Below are positions 11,347-23,100 of a DNA stretch of 48,379 nucleotides, piece by piece. The position numbers and the translations under genes were made by a program. Origin of the DNA: Ministeria vibrans ATCC 50519 (Eukaryota; Opisthokonta; Filasterea); assembly GCA_943704425.1 (NCBI GenBank), contig CALSCP010002154.1, forward strand, positions 22,943 through 71,321, in the 5' to 3' direction. The number at the start of each line of letters is the position of its first letter. Position 1 is the stretch's first letter. The notes beneath the pieces are model-generated. The model was given only the letters and a program-made list of their open reading frames with translations. It did no database searches and was not told the origin of the DNA.

Positions 11347-11884
11347 CTACTGGGCACTGGCGAGTTTGCGGAGGACGTAGTTGAGGATACCGCCGTGCTG
11401 GTAGTAGGCGATCTCAAGGGCCGTATCAAGACGCACCTTGGTCTCAAACTCAACGCCCGAGCTGGCGCGCACCTTGAGCGTCTGGCCGACTGTGAATGCG
11501 TCGGGAATGGCAAAATCAAACGTTTCCTTGCCGGTCAGACCGAGCGAGTCAGCGTCAGCGCCCGGAAGGAACTGAAGCGGAAGAATGCCCATGCCGACCA
11601 GGTTGGATCGGTGGATGCGCTCATAGTCCACCTGAAGATCAACAAATAAGAAAGTGAGATGGATAGGAATGAGCCGAGAGAGTCGATTGTACCGCAATGA
11701 CGGAGCTGATGCCGAGCATCCACGGGCCCTTGGCGGCCCAGTCGCGGCTTGAGCCAGACCCGTACGCCTTGCCCGCCAGGACCACCAGCGCACTGCCCTC
11801 CGACCGGTACCGCGCAGCGGCGTCGTAAATGTCCATCTAACCATGAGAGGGAGAGTGGGAGAGACGAGGCAGAAAGAAACGAAG

Positions 11885-11971
<87 letters not shown>

Positions 11972-13559
11972 AGAGGAAAAACAAAGCGTTAAAGAGACAG
12001 AGAAGAGAGAGAAAAGAGAGGAAAAACAAAGCGTTAAAGAGACAGAGCAGAGAGAGAAAAGAGAGGGAAAACAAAGCGTTAAAGAGACAGAGAGAGGGAG
12101 CAGAGGGGAGAACAGGAGAAAAACAAAAACAAAAATGGAAAATAGCGTGCATGTGGTAAGGCACCTTGTCTCCAGACGGGACGTGGACTGTCTTAGGGCC
12201 CGGGACACCATCCATGAGCTTGTTGACAAGGCGGATGTTGGCAAAGGTGCCACGCGCCATGACGTCGTCGTTGCCACGACGACTGCCGTACGAGTTAAAA
12301 TCGCGCGGTGTCAGCGAGTGCTTGTCGCTCAGGTAGCGCGCAGCAGGGCCTGCAGTGAAGAAGTGCACACACGTATTAGTAGAACGTACACTTGAATTCG
12401 TATTGTGGGTTATTTCTGTTTACTGTTTCGTGCAATGTTTCCGGCCGGTGAAATGTGGTCGGTGGTGACGGAATCACCCACGTTGAGCAGTGCATGCGCA
12501 CCCTTGATCTGACGCAGAGCCGGAACCTACAACAAATACACAATGTGTGACAACTCGTTCCGTTCATAACATGCAATTGATACCTCCAACTTGACCCAGT
12601 CAAAGAAGGGAGGGCGCTGGATGTATGAGGAGGGAGGCCACGCGTAGAGCGTATCAGTCGTGACCGGCAGCGCATTCCACGCCGCATTGCCGTCTTTGAT
12701 GCTCTCGTACACCTCTGCGAACAACTGTACCAATACAACCAAGATGATCAGCGTCCATCTCTCTGCTGTCTCGTCATGTGCGTACCTTGGGGACCACTGT
12801 TTGGTTGATGACTTTGCTCACTTCCTCATTCGTGGGCCAAATATCGCGCAGGAACACATCCTTTCCTTCCTTGTCCTGCCTACACTCGCCCAAAACACAT
12901 CGCGAATAAGTATATATATATTAAAAAACAAAATAAAAGCTACCCAATCGGCTCAGTCTCAAAATCAATGCGAACTGTTCCCGCAAGCGCATAGGCGACA
13001 ACCAACGGGGGACTCGCAAGGTAGTTAGCGCGTGTCAGCGAGTGGATGCGCCCTTCAAAGTTACGGTTGCCCGACAGAACACCACAGACAACCAAATCGT
13101 TCTGTACCCAAAACCAGCATGTTAGTATATTAATTGTATGTATGTATGTATGTGTGTGTGTGTGTGCGTGTGTGTGGCAGTGACTAGTGTCAGCTTACGG
13201 CCTCAATGGCATCGCCAACTTCCTGGTCGAGGGGTCCGCTGTTGCCAATGCAGGACATGCACCCGTAGCCCACCGTGTGGAAACTACGTACGAGAGATGA
13301 TGCATTAGACACATACATCGTGCAAGATTAGAGTGTTTGTGAAGAACACATACACACGCACAATCCGCTCCCTCACAAACAAACAAACAAACAAAAATGT
13401 ACCCGAGTTTCTCAAGGAACGGAGTGACTCCACTGTCGTTCAGGTAGCGCGTGACAACACCACTTCCCGGCGACAGGCTCGTCTTGACAAACGATGGCAC
13501 TGAGAGACCCTTCTCAACAGCCTACAAAAATAAAAACAACAGATGAGCCGACCTCACTC

Positions 13560-13612
<53 letters not shown>

Positions 13613-15435
13613 ACATTTGCAATCACATACACTTAGTGATCGATTGAGTCATATCTTAGTAATGGATTATTATTACCTTCTTGGCAATGAGACCGGCACC
13701 CAGCATGACGGACGGATTGCTGGTGTTGGTGCAGCTGGTGATGGCCGCAATGACCACACTGCCGTGCTTGAGCGTCTCTGAGCCTCCCTTGTACGCAAAC
13801 TTGCTCTCGGCCGAGAGAGTCTCGGGTTTCAGCGCAAATCCCTTGAAGCCAACGGGACTGACGAGGCACTACAATATTATTATTATTTTAAGAAAGTGTA
13901 AGTCTGCTTGTGGAAGAGAAAACACTGCCATGCAATTGAACGTGCCTGGTCAAAGTCCTTCTTCATGTCGGCCACAGGAACACGGTCGTGCGGGCGCTTG
14001 GGACCTACCAAACGAAAAAAAACATCAACTCGCCACACACTTGACAGCCTCGTATTAATTACCGGCAAGACAGGGAACGACCGTTGCGAGATCCAACTCA
14101 ACGCACTGCGAGTAGTGGATACGTCCTTCGTCGGTAGCGTCGTTGTAGTCGCGCAGCATCCCCTGGGCCGCCAGGTACGACCGCACAAGCCCAATGTGCT
14201 CCTGTGCATACAAACACAAACATAGGAAACAAGAAAAAGAGACGCCATGATCAATAAAGACAGGGCACATCGAGTCAAACTGACCGAATTGCGGTTGGTC
14301 TGGGTGAGGTAGTCAATGGCGACGTTGTCCACAGCAAAGAAGCCCACTGTGGCACCATACTCGGGCGCCATGTTGGCAATGGTCGCGCGGTCCGCCACCG
14401 AGAGCTGAGCCACACCAGGACCTACATCATGTCACACATGAGGATAACAATCATATGGACCCAAAGTACATCATACCGTAGAACTCGACAAACTTGCCAA
14501 CAACACCAACATCACGCAGATGCTTGGTGATGGTGAGCACGACATCGGTGCTGGTGGCCAGGGACGACATGGTCCCCGTGAGACGGTAGCCGACGACACG
14601 CGGGAGCAGCATGCTAATGGCCTGGCCGAGCATGACCGCCTCCGCCTCAATGCCACCCACGCCCCACCCGACGACACCCAATCCGTTGATCATCGTCGTG
14701 TGCGAGTCGGTGCCCACCAATGAGTCGGGGTACACAAGACCGTCGCGGTCAAACACCACGCGCGCAAGGTACTCCAGGTTCACCTAAGAAAAATAACCCC
14801 CCATAATCCCATGAGATTAGATCAAACCACAAACATACGTCGAGCACGCCAATACACAATATTAGTTCTCTCTGAGGGGTGTCTCTATCTCACCTGGTGG
14901 ACAATGCCCGAGCCCGGCGGCACCACCTTCATGTTGTCAAAGGCGTGTGCGCCGTACTTGAGAAACTGGAAGCGCTCAAAGTTACGCTCAAACTCCAGCT
15001 TGCTGTTCTTCTCAAGAGCATCCGGAGTGCCACTCACATCCACCTGCACCGAGTGATCAATCACCAGGTCAACGGGACACAGCGGGTTGATCTTCTTGGG
15101 ATCGCCACCAAGGCGGTCCATCGCCGTGCGCATTGCTGCAAAGTCAACAACCGCAGGCACTCCAGTGAAGTCCTACACACATGAAACAAGACGTGGTGAT
15201 TGTGTGAGCACAAAAAAAAAAAAAGAAACATATAAAAAAATGATCTCACCTGGAGAATGACACGGGCCGGCTTGAAGGGAATTTCGGCGTTGAGCTCACT
15301 CGACACTTTCCAGTCCAAAATGCGCTCAACGTCTTCGCGGGTGAACGCGAAGTTGTCGCACGAGCGCAGCGAGCATTCCAGCAGCACGCGGATGCTGTAG
15401 GGCAGCGAGGCAACGCGGGCGTCGTTGAGGGCCGA
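11347..15435 (-). CDS. ACO1: Cytosolic aconitase / iron regulatory protein 1 family, 5' end missing
   Basis: Isomerises citrate to isocitrate through a 4Fe-4S cluster; the IRP1 branch of the family can also bind RNA. Sixteen exons are visible: 15435-15250, 15172-14894, 14783-14477, 14421-14285, 14201-14063, 14004-13946, 13868-13677, 13521-13403, 13283-13199, 13101-12944, 12879-12786, 12724-12584, 12526-12424, 12349-12165, 11836-11693 and 11631-11347. They total 2613 nt (870 aa), all in phase. Cluster ligands are present: Cys in [18 protein letters not shown] and the pair in [12 protein letters not shown]. The substrate region [20 protein letters not shown], the swivel domain AARGPW-like [13 protein letters not shown] and [16 protein letters not shown] are intact. 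The similarity runs closely along IRP1/AcnA, not mitochondrial aconitase. The first coding exon (about 25-30 residues) should lie beyond the acceptor at 15436 and is lost at the assembly gap. The intron after 13946 appears to use a GC donor. Confidence 0.92.
11889..12096 (+). repeat. (GA)n tract with AAACAAAGCG-type repeat units
   Basis: A pure GA run at 11889-11967 is followed by three copies of an about 43-base unit, GAGGAAAAACAAAGCGTTAA plus GA-rich sequence, to 12096. It lies inside intron 11837-12164 of the aconitase gene and belongs to the dispersed composite repeat seen elsewhere in the window. Confidence 0.9.
13561..13611 (+). repeat. (CA)n microsatellite in aconitase intron
   Basis: About 25 CA units within intron 13522-13676. 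Confidence 0.9.
13869..13945 (-). other. Probable GC-AG intron
   Basis: Reading-frame and homology require an exon ending GACCAG at 13946, followed by intron sequence GCACGT and ending TTGTAG before TGCCTC. No GT donor gives the correct phase, so this aconitase intron probably uses the minor GC-AG class. Confidence 0.7.
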
Positions 15436-15462
15436 CTGAGTGAATGTGAGACAAACAAGATA

Positions 15463-15519
15463 CGAACAAAAAGCACAGTGGCGTATCTTTCACGTGATGG
15501 GATGTCCGAAACTCATTTT
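15463..15519 (+). repeat. 57-bp inverted copy of MET5-like gene sequence at gap edge
   Basis: Bases 15463-15519 equal the reverse complement of 24657-24713 with one mismatch (at 15471). The copy includes both exon and intron sequence of the sulfite reductase beta gene and stops exactly where the N run starts, so it looks like an assembly or scaffolding artefact, though a short real duplication is possible. Confidence 0.9.
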
Positions 15520-15529
15520 NNNNNNNNNN
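15520..15529. other. Assembly gap (10 N)
   Basis: Ten N. Genes on both sides lose their 5' ends here: aconitase (minus) and the MET10-like gene (plus). The true missing sequence is probably several kilobases. Confidence 0.99.
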
Positions 15530-15545
15530 TTTTTTTTTTTTACAG

Positions 15546-16097
15546 TGCACTCGGTATTTGGAGAATTTGCAAGTGGGAGATCGGCTGACAGTGTGCCTGA
15601 AGCCATCGGTGATGACCTTGCCCGAGGACGACAGTGCGCCTATCATTATGGCGGGCCTGGGCACTGGACTTGCCCCGTTTATGGCGTTCATTCAGGAGCG
15701 CAGTGAGCGTGCGGCGCAAGGGATTGCGGTGGGTCCGATGACGCTGTACTTTGGGGCACGGTACCGGGCAGCGGAGTATCTGTACGGGGCAGAGCTGGAG
15801 GCGCAGGCGGCGACGGGTGACGAAGCACTGGCATTGCGTTTGGCCTTCTCGCGTGACACCTCACGCAAGGTGTACATCCAGCACCTGATGAAGGAGGACG
15901 CTGTGCAGCTTAAGGAGGCGCTGCTCGACAGCCCCAACGGCGCCTTCTACCTGTGTGGGCCCACCTACCCCGCCGGCGACGTTCACGACGCCATTGTGGG
16001 GGCCTTTGTCGCGCACGGTGGACTCTCGACTACCGACGCCGAGAAGAAGATCCACCAGCTGAAGGAGGACGAGCGCTATGTGCTTGAGGTCTACTAA
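15546..16097 (+). CDS. Sulfite reductase flavoprotein (alpha, MET10-like) subunit, C-terminal fragment
   Basis: The visible exon follows a poly-T plus TACAG acceptor at 15545 and encodes 183 residues to TAA. It carries the end of a ferredoxin-NADP reductase-type module: LTVCLKPSVMTLP, the NADP-binding MAGLGTGLAPFMAF, FGARYRAAEYLY, LRLAFSRD, KVYIQHLMKE, GAFYLCGPTYP and the terminal aromatic DERYVLEVY. These match MET10/CysJ-type subunits that pass electrons from NADPH via FAD to the hemoprotein subunit during assimilatory sulfite reduction. The N-terminal part of the family (roughly 800 residues in yeast) is missing at the gap. Its partner (MET5-like) lies at 20161-24877. It is convergent with the aldolase gene. 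Confidence 0.88.
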   Translation, partial: CTRYLENLQVGDRLTVCLKPSVMTLPEDDSAPIIMAGLGTGLAPFMAFIQERSERAAQGIAVGPMTLYFGARYRAAEYLYGAELEAQAATGDEALALRLAFSRDTSRKVYIQHLMKEDAVQLKEALLDSPNGAFYLCGPTYPAGDVHDAIVGAFVAHGGLSTTDAEKKIHQLKEDERYVLEVY

Positions 16098-16236
16098 GCT
16101 CAAAAAGAAAACATGAAGAAGAACAATGCAAAACTATTTTTTTTAATTTTTTTTACTGAAATGAAAAAGCATGCAGAACAACGCAACGCTCGTACAAGAT
16201 TACTTCAATAATAAGACTCGAGTCATATATTTTATT

Positions 16237-18001
16237 TTAGTACTTGTAGTTTGCCTCAAAGAGACTCTGGGCGGCCTCGGCATCGCCTGAGCCTCCGGCG
16301 TACTTGCCCTGCTGGGCCTCGCCGTTGGCCTTGGCGCGCACCATGAGCGCTGCCTGCGCGGCGGGCACGTGAGCGGCGTCTCCCTTCCACGTCTTCAGGA
16401 CGGTTGCCTGCAACGCACGTCCAAACGAGAAGGTCAGCGACCAGGGCTTCTTAGCATTGATGGAGTTCATGGCGTTGAGGTGGAGCGTCGCACTCTCCTC
16501 TGACTGGCCACCCGACAGGAAGGTGACGCCGGGCACGGCCACGGGCACGGTGCGCTGGAGCACAGTGAGCGTCGCCAGGCCAATGTCGGCCGGCGTGTAC
16601 TTGGTGGGGCACTCGGCGCCCGGACACACCATGTTGGGCTTGAGCAGTGAACCCTCGAGGAACACGTGGTGGTCCGCAAGCGCCTTGTACGTCGCCGCAA
16701 GCACACGCTCCGTCACCGCCACCGCCACACTCAGGTCGTGTGCGCCGTCCATCAGAATCTCAGGCTCGACAATGGGCACAAGTCCGTTCTCTTGGCACAG
16801 CGTCGCGTAGCGTGCCAGCACCTTGGCATTCTCTTCAATCGCCAACTGTGAAGGTTTTCCCGTGGCCACGTCGATCTTCAAAGCGCAGCGCCACTAAAAC
16901 AGAACGGGAAAAGAGTCAAAAAAAAGAAACGTGGTAGAAAGTGTTGCGTTTTGTCGATTACCTTGGCGAAGCGAGCGCCGTCGGCGTAGTACTTGGCGCA
17001 TCGCTCGCCAAGACCGTCAAGACCCGCAGTGGTGGTCTCCTCGTCTGTGCCGGGAATGTTCTTAAGTCCCTATACAAACAAAGAAAAGATGATGTGTGAG
17101 TGAGACGATTGCTACATGTAAGAGAGGGTAAAGGTTGAAGAATAAGACAAAGGGAGTGTGTGTGGGGAGGAATGCACAGATATGCAAAAACAGTGATGGT
17201 GTGGAAAAAAAAGATGCATTGCAGAAAGAGCGCGAGCGAGCGAGTGAGCGAGTGAATGAGTGTGTGTGTAGTTCAACATTTTTGCATCGTACTTTGTCGA
17301 CTTTGATGCCGGGAATGATGCCCTTGGCCTTGAGCACCTCGGGAAACGACACACCATCGTCGGTCTTTTGGTAGAGGGTCTCCTCGAAGAGAATCACGCC
17401 CGAAATGTAGTCACCCAGGTCTGAGGGACGCACAACGTGTGAGTAAGTGGGAAGTGCGAGACAAACTTGCGCGGATGAGATGCCCAAAGCGGCGGAATGA
17501 GCGCGCAGCGGCGCACACAGAGACACGGGAGCAGTGCAAACACGCCCATGTGGTGCAGGGAGGGACAGACAAAGCCAAGGGAGCAGGAGAGAGCAGAGAT
17601 GCGCACCAGTGCGTGTCATGGCAACGTTTGTGCGTGACACGGCAAAATCGGCACGGTGCAGGCCATTTAGCACTCATCAATGTTGAATATGCACTCTATG
17701 TACATGGCCCACGGCGCTCAATCGCAGAAAAAGCGCCTTTTTTTTTTTTTTTTTTTTTTTCGGGATCAGACAAAAAAAAAAAAAAAGAAGAAGAAGAAAG
17801 CAAAAGTTTACTTTCAGTGGTGAAAAGAAGTTGCCTGTACGCGCGGCGGTTTTCTTCGTTGTTTTCAACGCTGATCGGAGCAAAGCGCTTGCCGATGGTG
17901 CCGGTGCTCTCGTCGGCGGCCAGGATGCCCTTGCCGGTCGCGGCAATGGCGTTGGCCGTCGCGGCAAGTTCGGCGCGTCGTTCGCTGCTCAAGTGGGACA
18001 T
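16237..18001 (-). CDS. ALDOA: Fructose-bisphosphate aldolase, class I
   Basis: Glycolytic/gluconeogenic enzyme cleaving fructose 1,6-bisphosphate to glyceraldehyde 3-phosphate and dihydroxyacetone phosphate through a lysine Schiff base. Exons 18001-17812, 17420-17293, 17069-16962 and 16893-16237 sum to 1083 nt (360 aa), the usual length. Landmarks: [34 protein letters not shown], the WRCALKI strand, [15 protein letters not shown], the Schiff-base lysine in [34 protein letters not shown] and the C-terminal NYKY with the catalytic tyrosine. The symbol is that of the animal homologue. Intron 1 (17421-17811) contains adjacent T and A runs. It is divergent from the MAPEG gene. Confidence 0.97.
17738..17785 (+). 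repeat. Adjacent poly-T and poly-A runs in intron
   Basis: About 22 T, the spacer CGGGATCAGAC, then about 15 A. The two arms can pair as a hairpin within intron 1 of the aldolase gene. Confidence 0.8.
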
Positions 18002-18245
18002 GGTGGTCGAGTGGAGGTTTGAGGAAGAAGTGGGAGTGGGGTGATAATCAATCTGATCAGTGATCTTACTTCTTAGTGAAAGTGATTAATGATTTATTTC
18101 ATTTGACTTTGTGATTTTTGAGTGATCATTGTTTATTTATGGCACCACGATTGAGTCTGTCGGCTCACTCTGCACTCCACTCTCTGAGTCTCTCTCCTTT
18201 AACACATTTTTTTCTTTTCTTCTCACTTTGCCTCAAGTCAAAGCG
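18002..18245. promoter_or_regulatory. Divergent promoter region, aldolase / MAPEG
   Basis: 244 bases between divergent start codons. It includes an A/T-rich core (18060-18140, with the palindrome-like TTGATCAGTGATCTTA region) and a CT-rich stretch next to the MAPEG start. The plus frame is open upstream of 18246, but that sequence looks non-coding. Confidence 0.45.
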
Positions 18246-18991
18246 ATGGCGCCAAAGGACGACTACGACTACGTGCCGTGGGCGCTGCCCCCGCCCGTCT
18301 ACGCGCTCTTCATCTTCATGCTGGGCACGCCGCTCGTCGTCGCCAGCGAGCTGCTTGACTTCGAGGGGCGTCTTGCGGCGCTGCTGCCCTCCGATGCACA
18401 CAAGATGAGCCTGCTGTGCCTGGGGGTGTTTGGTGTGCTCGTGGCGACGCGTGTGCTCACCGGCATTGTCCTTGCTGCGCGCTGCTCCGAGCAGGTGCCC
18501 TATCCCTTCCTCTATGCCTCCAAGCACGACAAGATCGGAAAGGACGTCGACCGGTATGGACGAGGGGGAGTGATTATGAGCTCTGGGTGTGTTTGGGTTG
18601 CGTTGATTGGTGGTGTGTGTGTTCTTGTTTGTGTTTGTGTGTTTGTGTGTTTGTGTGTGTGTGTGCTACTAATTACTCTTTCACCCTTTGTAGGTTCAAC
18701 CGAGCCCAGCGAGCCCACCAGAACACTCTCGAGTCCCTTGCCGAGGTCTTTGTGGCGGCCGTGCTGGTTGCGACGGTCGTTGATCGTCCTCGGTACGCCG
18801 GTGCGGCCCTCCTGGCCATGTCGCTCCTTCGCGTGCTCTATGCGTACGCCTATGTCAGGTCCACCAAGGCCCGCAACCCGTGGTTCTTCCCGTTCGCCGC
18901 AATCTGGTTCAGCTTGGGAGTGTATCTCTTCCTCTTTGCCCTGCGCAACCTGACGCCGGTCAAGGGCGTCGCTGGCTTCGTCTTTCCCTGA
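18246..18991 (+). CDS. MAPEG-family membrane protein
   Basis: Exons 18246-18553 and 18694-18991 sum to 606 nt (201 aa). The family comprises four-helix membrane enzymes such as microsomal glutathione S-transferase 3 and prostaglandin E synthase. The diagnostic motif is intact across the splice junction: DRFNRAQRAHQNTLESLAE. Hydrophobic segments are seen near residues 18-40, 55-78, 118-150 and 165-190. Insertion of about 40 residues before the motif (LLDFEGRLAALLPSDAHK) is longer than in MGST3. The specific reaction is not determined. ATG 18246 is chosen because the upstream frame is low-complexity CT-rich sequence. Confidence 0.87.
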
Positions 18992-19209
18992 TTGATCTTC
19001 CAAATACACTCCTTCCTTCATTTCTCTAAATTCTAATACGTAACAGTATGTTATGTCTCTATTCAGTTTAATATTATTATTTATACAGTATTCTCTAAAT
19101 ATCTATTCTTTGCTGAATGGCAAACGACAAATCTGTCTGAAATCATTTTTTTTTACATTTATTTACTCTTAAACTGATTAACATTAAAATAATTCATCTT
19201 TTCATACAT

Positions 19210-20041
19210 ATGCTCAGAATTCTACACACTGTCCAATCGCGCTGTGCACGCCACACCGCCGTGCGTTTGCTCCCCACAGCGTCGTTTGCGACGGCCCCCT
19301 CCAAAGTAAGTACCGCAACGAACCGCCAATCGCTCCGTCGCACTCACGCGCCCCGCTCCCTCAGCGATGGCGCCTCGTAGACAACCTCTTTAACCACTAC
19401 CGCGAAGCACACGCCCAAGAGGTTGGGCCGGACCGTGCTTGCGCTGAATTCGTCTGTATGCAAGAAGGTACGTGAGTGCGGATGACTTGAACTTGAACTT
19501 TCCTTCCATAGTGATCAATTCTTATTGCTTGTCGTTGTCGTCTCTGTAGGCAGCTGTGTCACCGCCACCGGCACTTCCATTTTCACCCTTGCCAACATCC
19601 CCTCTCTTCCCTTCCACTTGTCGTCCATCTCCCTGGACAATTCAGGAGTCAACGCAAATGGTTTGCGTTATGTTCAGCCGTGCACTCATGTCAACTCTCT
19701 CTCCTTACACAACTGCTACCTCATTGGCGACTCGGCCATTCACCAACTCGCCAGCAGTCTCCCCGCCTTGCGCTCGCTCAACCTGAGCGACTGCCACAGT
19801 GTGACTGTCGATGGGCTCACACACCTCCAGCACCACAGCTCACTTGACCGTCTCGACATCTCAAACACAGCCAGTAATACGCAATGAGAAGAGAGCCAAG
19901 GGAAAACGTCAACTAAAATGATGATGATGATGATGATGATGTGTGTGTGTGTGTGTAGCCTCGGAAGAAGACCTTTGCAAGCTGAAAAAGATCTTGCCCA
20001 ATGTCTCCATTAAGCATCACTGCGCCTCAAGTGTAAAATAA
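19210..20041 (+). CDS. ATP synthase coupling factor B (DMAC2L/ATP5S)-like, mitochondrial
   Basis: Exons 19210-19305, 19365-19467, 19550-19873 and 19959-20041 sum to 606 nt (201 aa). The first exon encodes a mitochondrial targeting-type leader (MLRILHTVQSRCARHTAVRL). The mature part starts with WRLVDNLFNHYREAHAQEVG followed by PDRACAEFVCMQEG, matching the factor B signature (V-G-P-D-R-A-x-x-E-W). Leucine-rich repeat-like strands follow: SISLDNSGVNANGLRYVQ, LSLHNCYLIGD, LRSLNLSDCHSVTVDGL and LDRLDISNT. Factor B-like proteins associate with complex V or complex I assembly in the inner membrane. The last intron is a (GATGAT)n/(GT)n run. It is convergent with the MET5-like gene. Confidence 0.8.
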
Positions 20042-20075
20042 ACAATAATAATAATAATAATAATAATAATAATTA
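20042..20075 (+). repeat. (TAA)n run between convergent genes
   Basis: Trinucleotide repeat in the 119-base spacer between the convergent factor B-like and MET5-like genes, probably containing the poly(A) sites of both. Confidence 0.75.
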
Positions 20076-20160
20076 TAATTATTATATTTTTGTTCTTTTA
20101 ATTCGATTTTTCCACTCGATGCCACTCCTAAAGCCTCTCTCTCTTTCTCTCTCTATCTCT

Positions 20161-23100
20161 TTAAATGTCACCGAGATTCTCATGAAAGTTGTTCCCCTCG
20201 GTGGTCATCTTGACAATGCCAACGCGAATGACAAAGTCACCAAAATGCTCGCCAGCAGTGCGCTCCGTTGCATACCGGCGCACAATGGGTGCGAGCAGGG
20301 TCAGAATCTGCTCCTCGTTCACCGAGTCCTTGTACAGTTTGCTAAGGCGCTCGCCGCAGTGCCCGCCCCCCAAGTACATGTTGTAGATGCCCGGCGCACG
20401 CCCGACAAAGGCAATCTCAGCGACGTAGGGACGCGCACAGCCGTTGGGACAGCCCGTCATGCGAATAGTGATGGCGTCGTGACGCAGGCCCGCCTCGTCT
20501 ATCAGCGCCTCAATACGTCCCACCAGTGATGGCAAGTAGCGCTCGCTCTCGGCCAGCGCCAAACCGCACGTTGGCAGCGCCACACACGCCATCGAGTTGA
20601 GTCGCAGTCCCGTGTGCTGTGCGTGGTCCAGGAAGGGATATGTCTTGAGTGTCGCTTCAAGTGCCGCCCGTCCCTTCTCGCGCATCCCCCCAATGATCAA
20701 GTGCTGGTTGGCCGTCAGACGGAAGTCCCCGTGGTCCGGCATCAGCTCCGTCGCCAGCTCACGCAGCGCCGTCTTGATCGGCATACCGGGCGTGTCGCCA
20801 ATGCGCCCATTCTCAATGTACATGCCGTACGTCCAGGTGCCGTCGTGGCCTTCGTGCCAGCCAAAGCGGTCGCCGTTGCTCTTGAACGTGTACTCGCGCG
20901 ACGCTTCCAACGCATAGCCCAGACGTTGCTCGACCTGCAAACGGAACCAGGCAACGCCGTGGTCCTCGAGCGTGTACTTGAGACGCGCGTGCTTGCGATT
21001 CTGTCGGTCCCCGTGGTCCCGCTGCACCAGCATAACACTCTCGCCCACGTCAAGCACCTGCTCGGGCAGGCAGAAGCCCAGCGGCTTCGCAACGCACGGA
21101 TACGTCTTCTTGTTATTATGCGTCATGCCCATGCCACCCCCAATCGTCACGTTGAAGCCTTGAAGTTCGCCCGATGCCTCGTCAATGATCGCAATGAAGC
21201 CCAGACAATGGGCAAACACATCCGTGTCGTTGTGTGGCGGAATAGCAAACGCAATCTTGAACTTGCGCGGCAGGTACGTCGCCCCGTACAGCGGTTCAAC
21301 CTCATCACCCCCCTTGGCCGCGCTCGCTGCTCCGTCCAACTGCACTGCATTTCCCGCAACCTGCAAGGTGAGAAAAAAGAAAGTTTTAATAACGTCATTA
21401 TGATTGTAGTATTAATAATAATAAAATATAATAATTATTATTAATAATTATTATTATTAATTATTTTTTGTTGTTGTTTTGTTGTTATCACCTGTTTCTT
21501 TTTGCCCACTTCGTCGAGCAACCAAATCTCGTGGTAGGCAGACGTCTGCGGAGACAGGTGGGTACTGAGAGCACGTACAATGCGGTCGACCTCGGCGTGA
21601 GCGCGCGTGTCGTTAGGCGCGGGAGTGCACATGACGTTGCGGTTGACATCACCACAGGCCGCCAGCGTGTCCATTAGGGCCCGATTGATCTCCTGAATCG
21701 ACGAGCGAAGGTTCTTCTTGATGATCCCGTGCAGCTGGAAGGCCTGGCGCGTCGTCAGTTTGACGGTGCCCGAGCCGTGCGACTCGGCGAGAGCGTCCAT
21801 TGCCAGGTATTGCGCGGCCGTCGAGATGCCGCCGGGCACACGAACGCGCACCATAAAGGAGAAGGCCTTCTCAAGACCGTCGCGACGTCGTTGCTCGCGC
21901 AGGTCACGATCGTCTTGTTGGTAGATGCCATGGAACTTGGTCAGCTTGGTGTCGCGCTCGGGCAACGCACCCGTCGTCGTGTCCTGCAGTCCCTCAACAA
22001 TAGTGCCACGCAAGTAGTTGCTGCCACGCTTGATGTCATCGTCGGCAATCTTGACAACAGCCGAGTTGCTGCCGTCCGCATCCGCCGCTGTCGCCACTCC
22101 AAGTGCCGCCCACAACGACGGTACCCAGGCAGCGTAGCCTGTCTCGAATCCGTCCGCGTCCTGGTCGTCACCATAGCCGATGTCGCAGAGGGGTGTCGAG
22201 CCCAGCAGCGTGAGACGCCGGTCCATGTCGACGCCCGCCTTGCAGTAGTACGCGGCATCTTCGGGTCGGGGCCAGTAGTGCGAGTCACCCATGGCAAATA
22301 CGGCTGACTTGAGCGACGTGAGGTCGAGTGCCGTCGAGCTGAGCGCCTTCCAAAAGGCACGCCCGTTCGATGGGAACTCTCCCTGTCCAGCGGTCGAGAC
22401 GACCACGACGAGCTGTCCCTCCCCCGGCAAATTGCTCAGCGCCGGATCTTCGCTGCAGTAGTCGTCCATGACAAGCAGTTGTGTTGGAACGCCGCGCTTA
22501 GTGCCTTCCGAGGCGATGCGTGCAGCAATCTTCTCGGCGTTGCCACCGTCCGACGAGTACAAAATGAGCGTGGGATCCGCCTTGAGACCCGACACAAGTC
22601 GCGCAAAGCTGTCCTGCAGCAGACTCGCATGATGAGCGTAACCTCGCACCAGCTCGCTACCGCCCGTCTGTGCCAGTGCCCCATCGAGTTGCGGCTCGAC
22701 GTGCGCCACGTGCGCCAAATGTTGGTCTCGCTGCAAAAACTGCTCAATGTCAGCACGTGTCTTGGCCGAGTCAAGCTGGAAGGGCTCGCCATTGCGAAGA
22801 GGATTCCAGCGGTAGAGAGGCCAGACGCCCGCATCCACCGCACGTTTTGTGGCCTGCAGCGTTGCCAAGTGACTGGCACGCGACGCCAACGCAACTCCTT
22901 GGTCAGTGCGCACAATGGGTGCGTAAGCCAGGATCACGGCGGGTCCGTCAAACGCCTCGGCCTGCTGCACCGCTTCGAGTGCCTGAGTGTACGACCAGTG
23001 CACCGCAATGGACGCCACGTAGACGCTGCCGTAGTTCATAGCATACAGACCAATGTTCTTGCGCAACTGTCGATGTGCCCAAAGACCGTCGTCGCTGTCG

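Noticed and set aside
18129-18245. N-terminal extension of the MAPEG protein
   Set aside because: The upstream frame is open but CT-rich low complexity and lacks a favourable ATG; family members begin near the chosen Met.
20614-21444. Plus-strand frames opposite the sulfite reductase beta gene
   Set aside because: Shadows of a strongly conserved siroheme/4Fe-4S enzyme on the minus strand.
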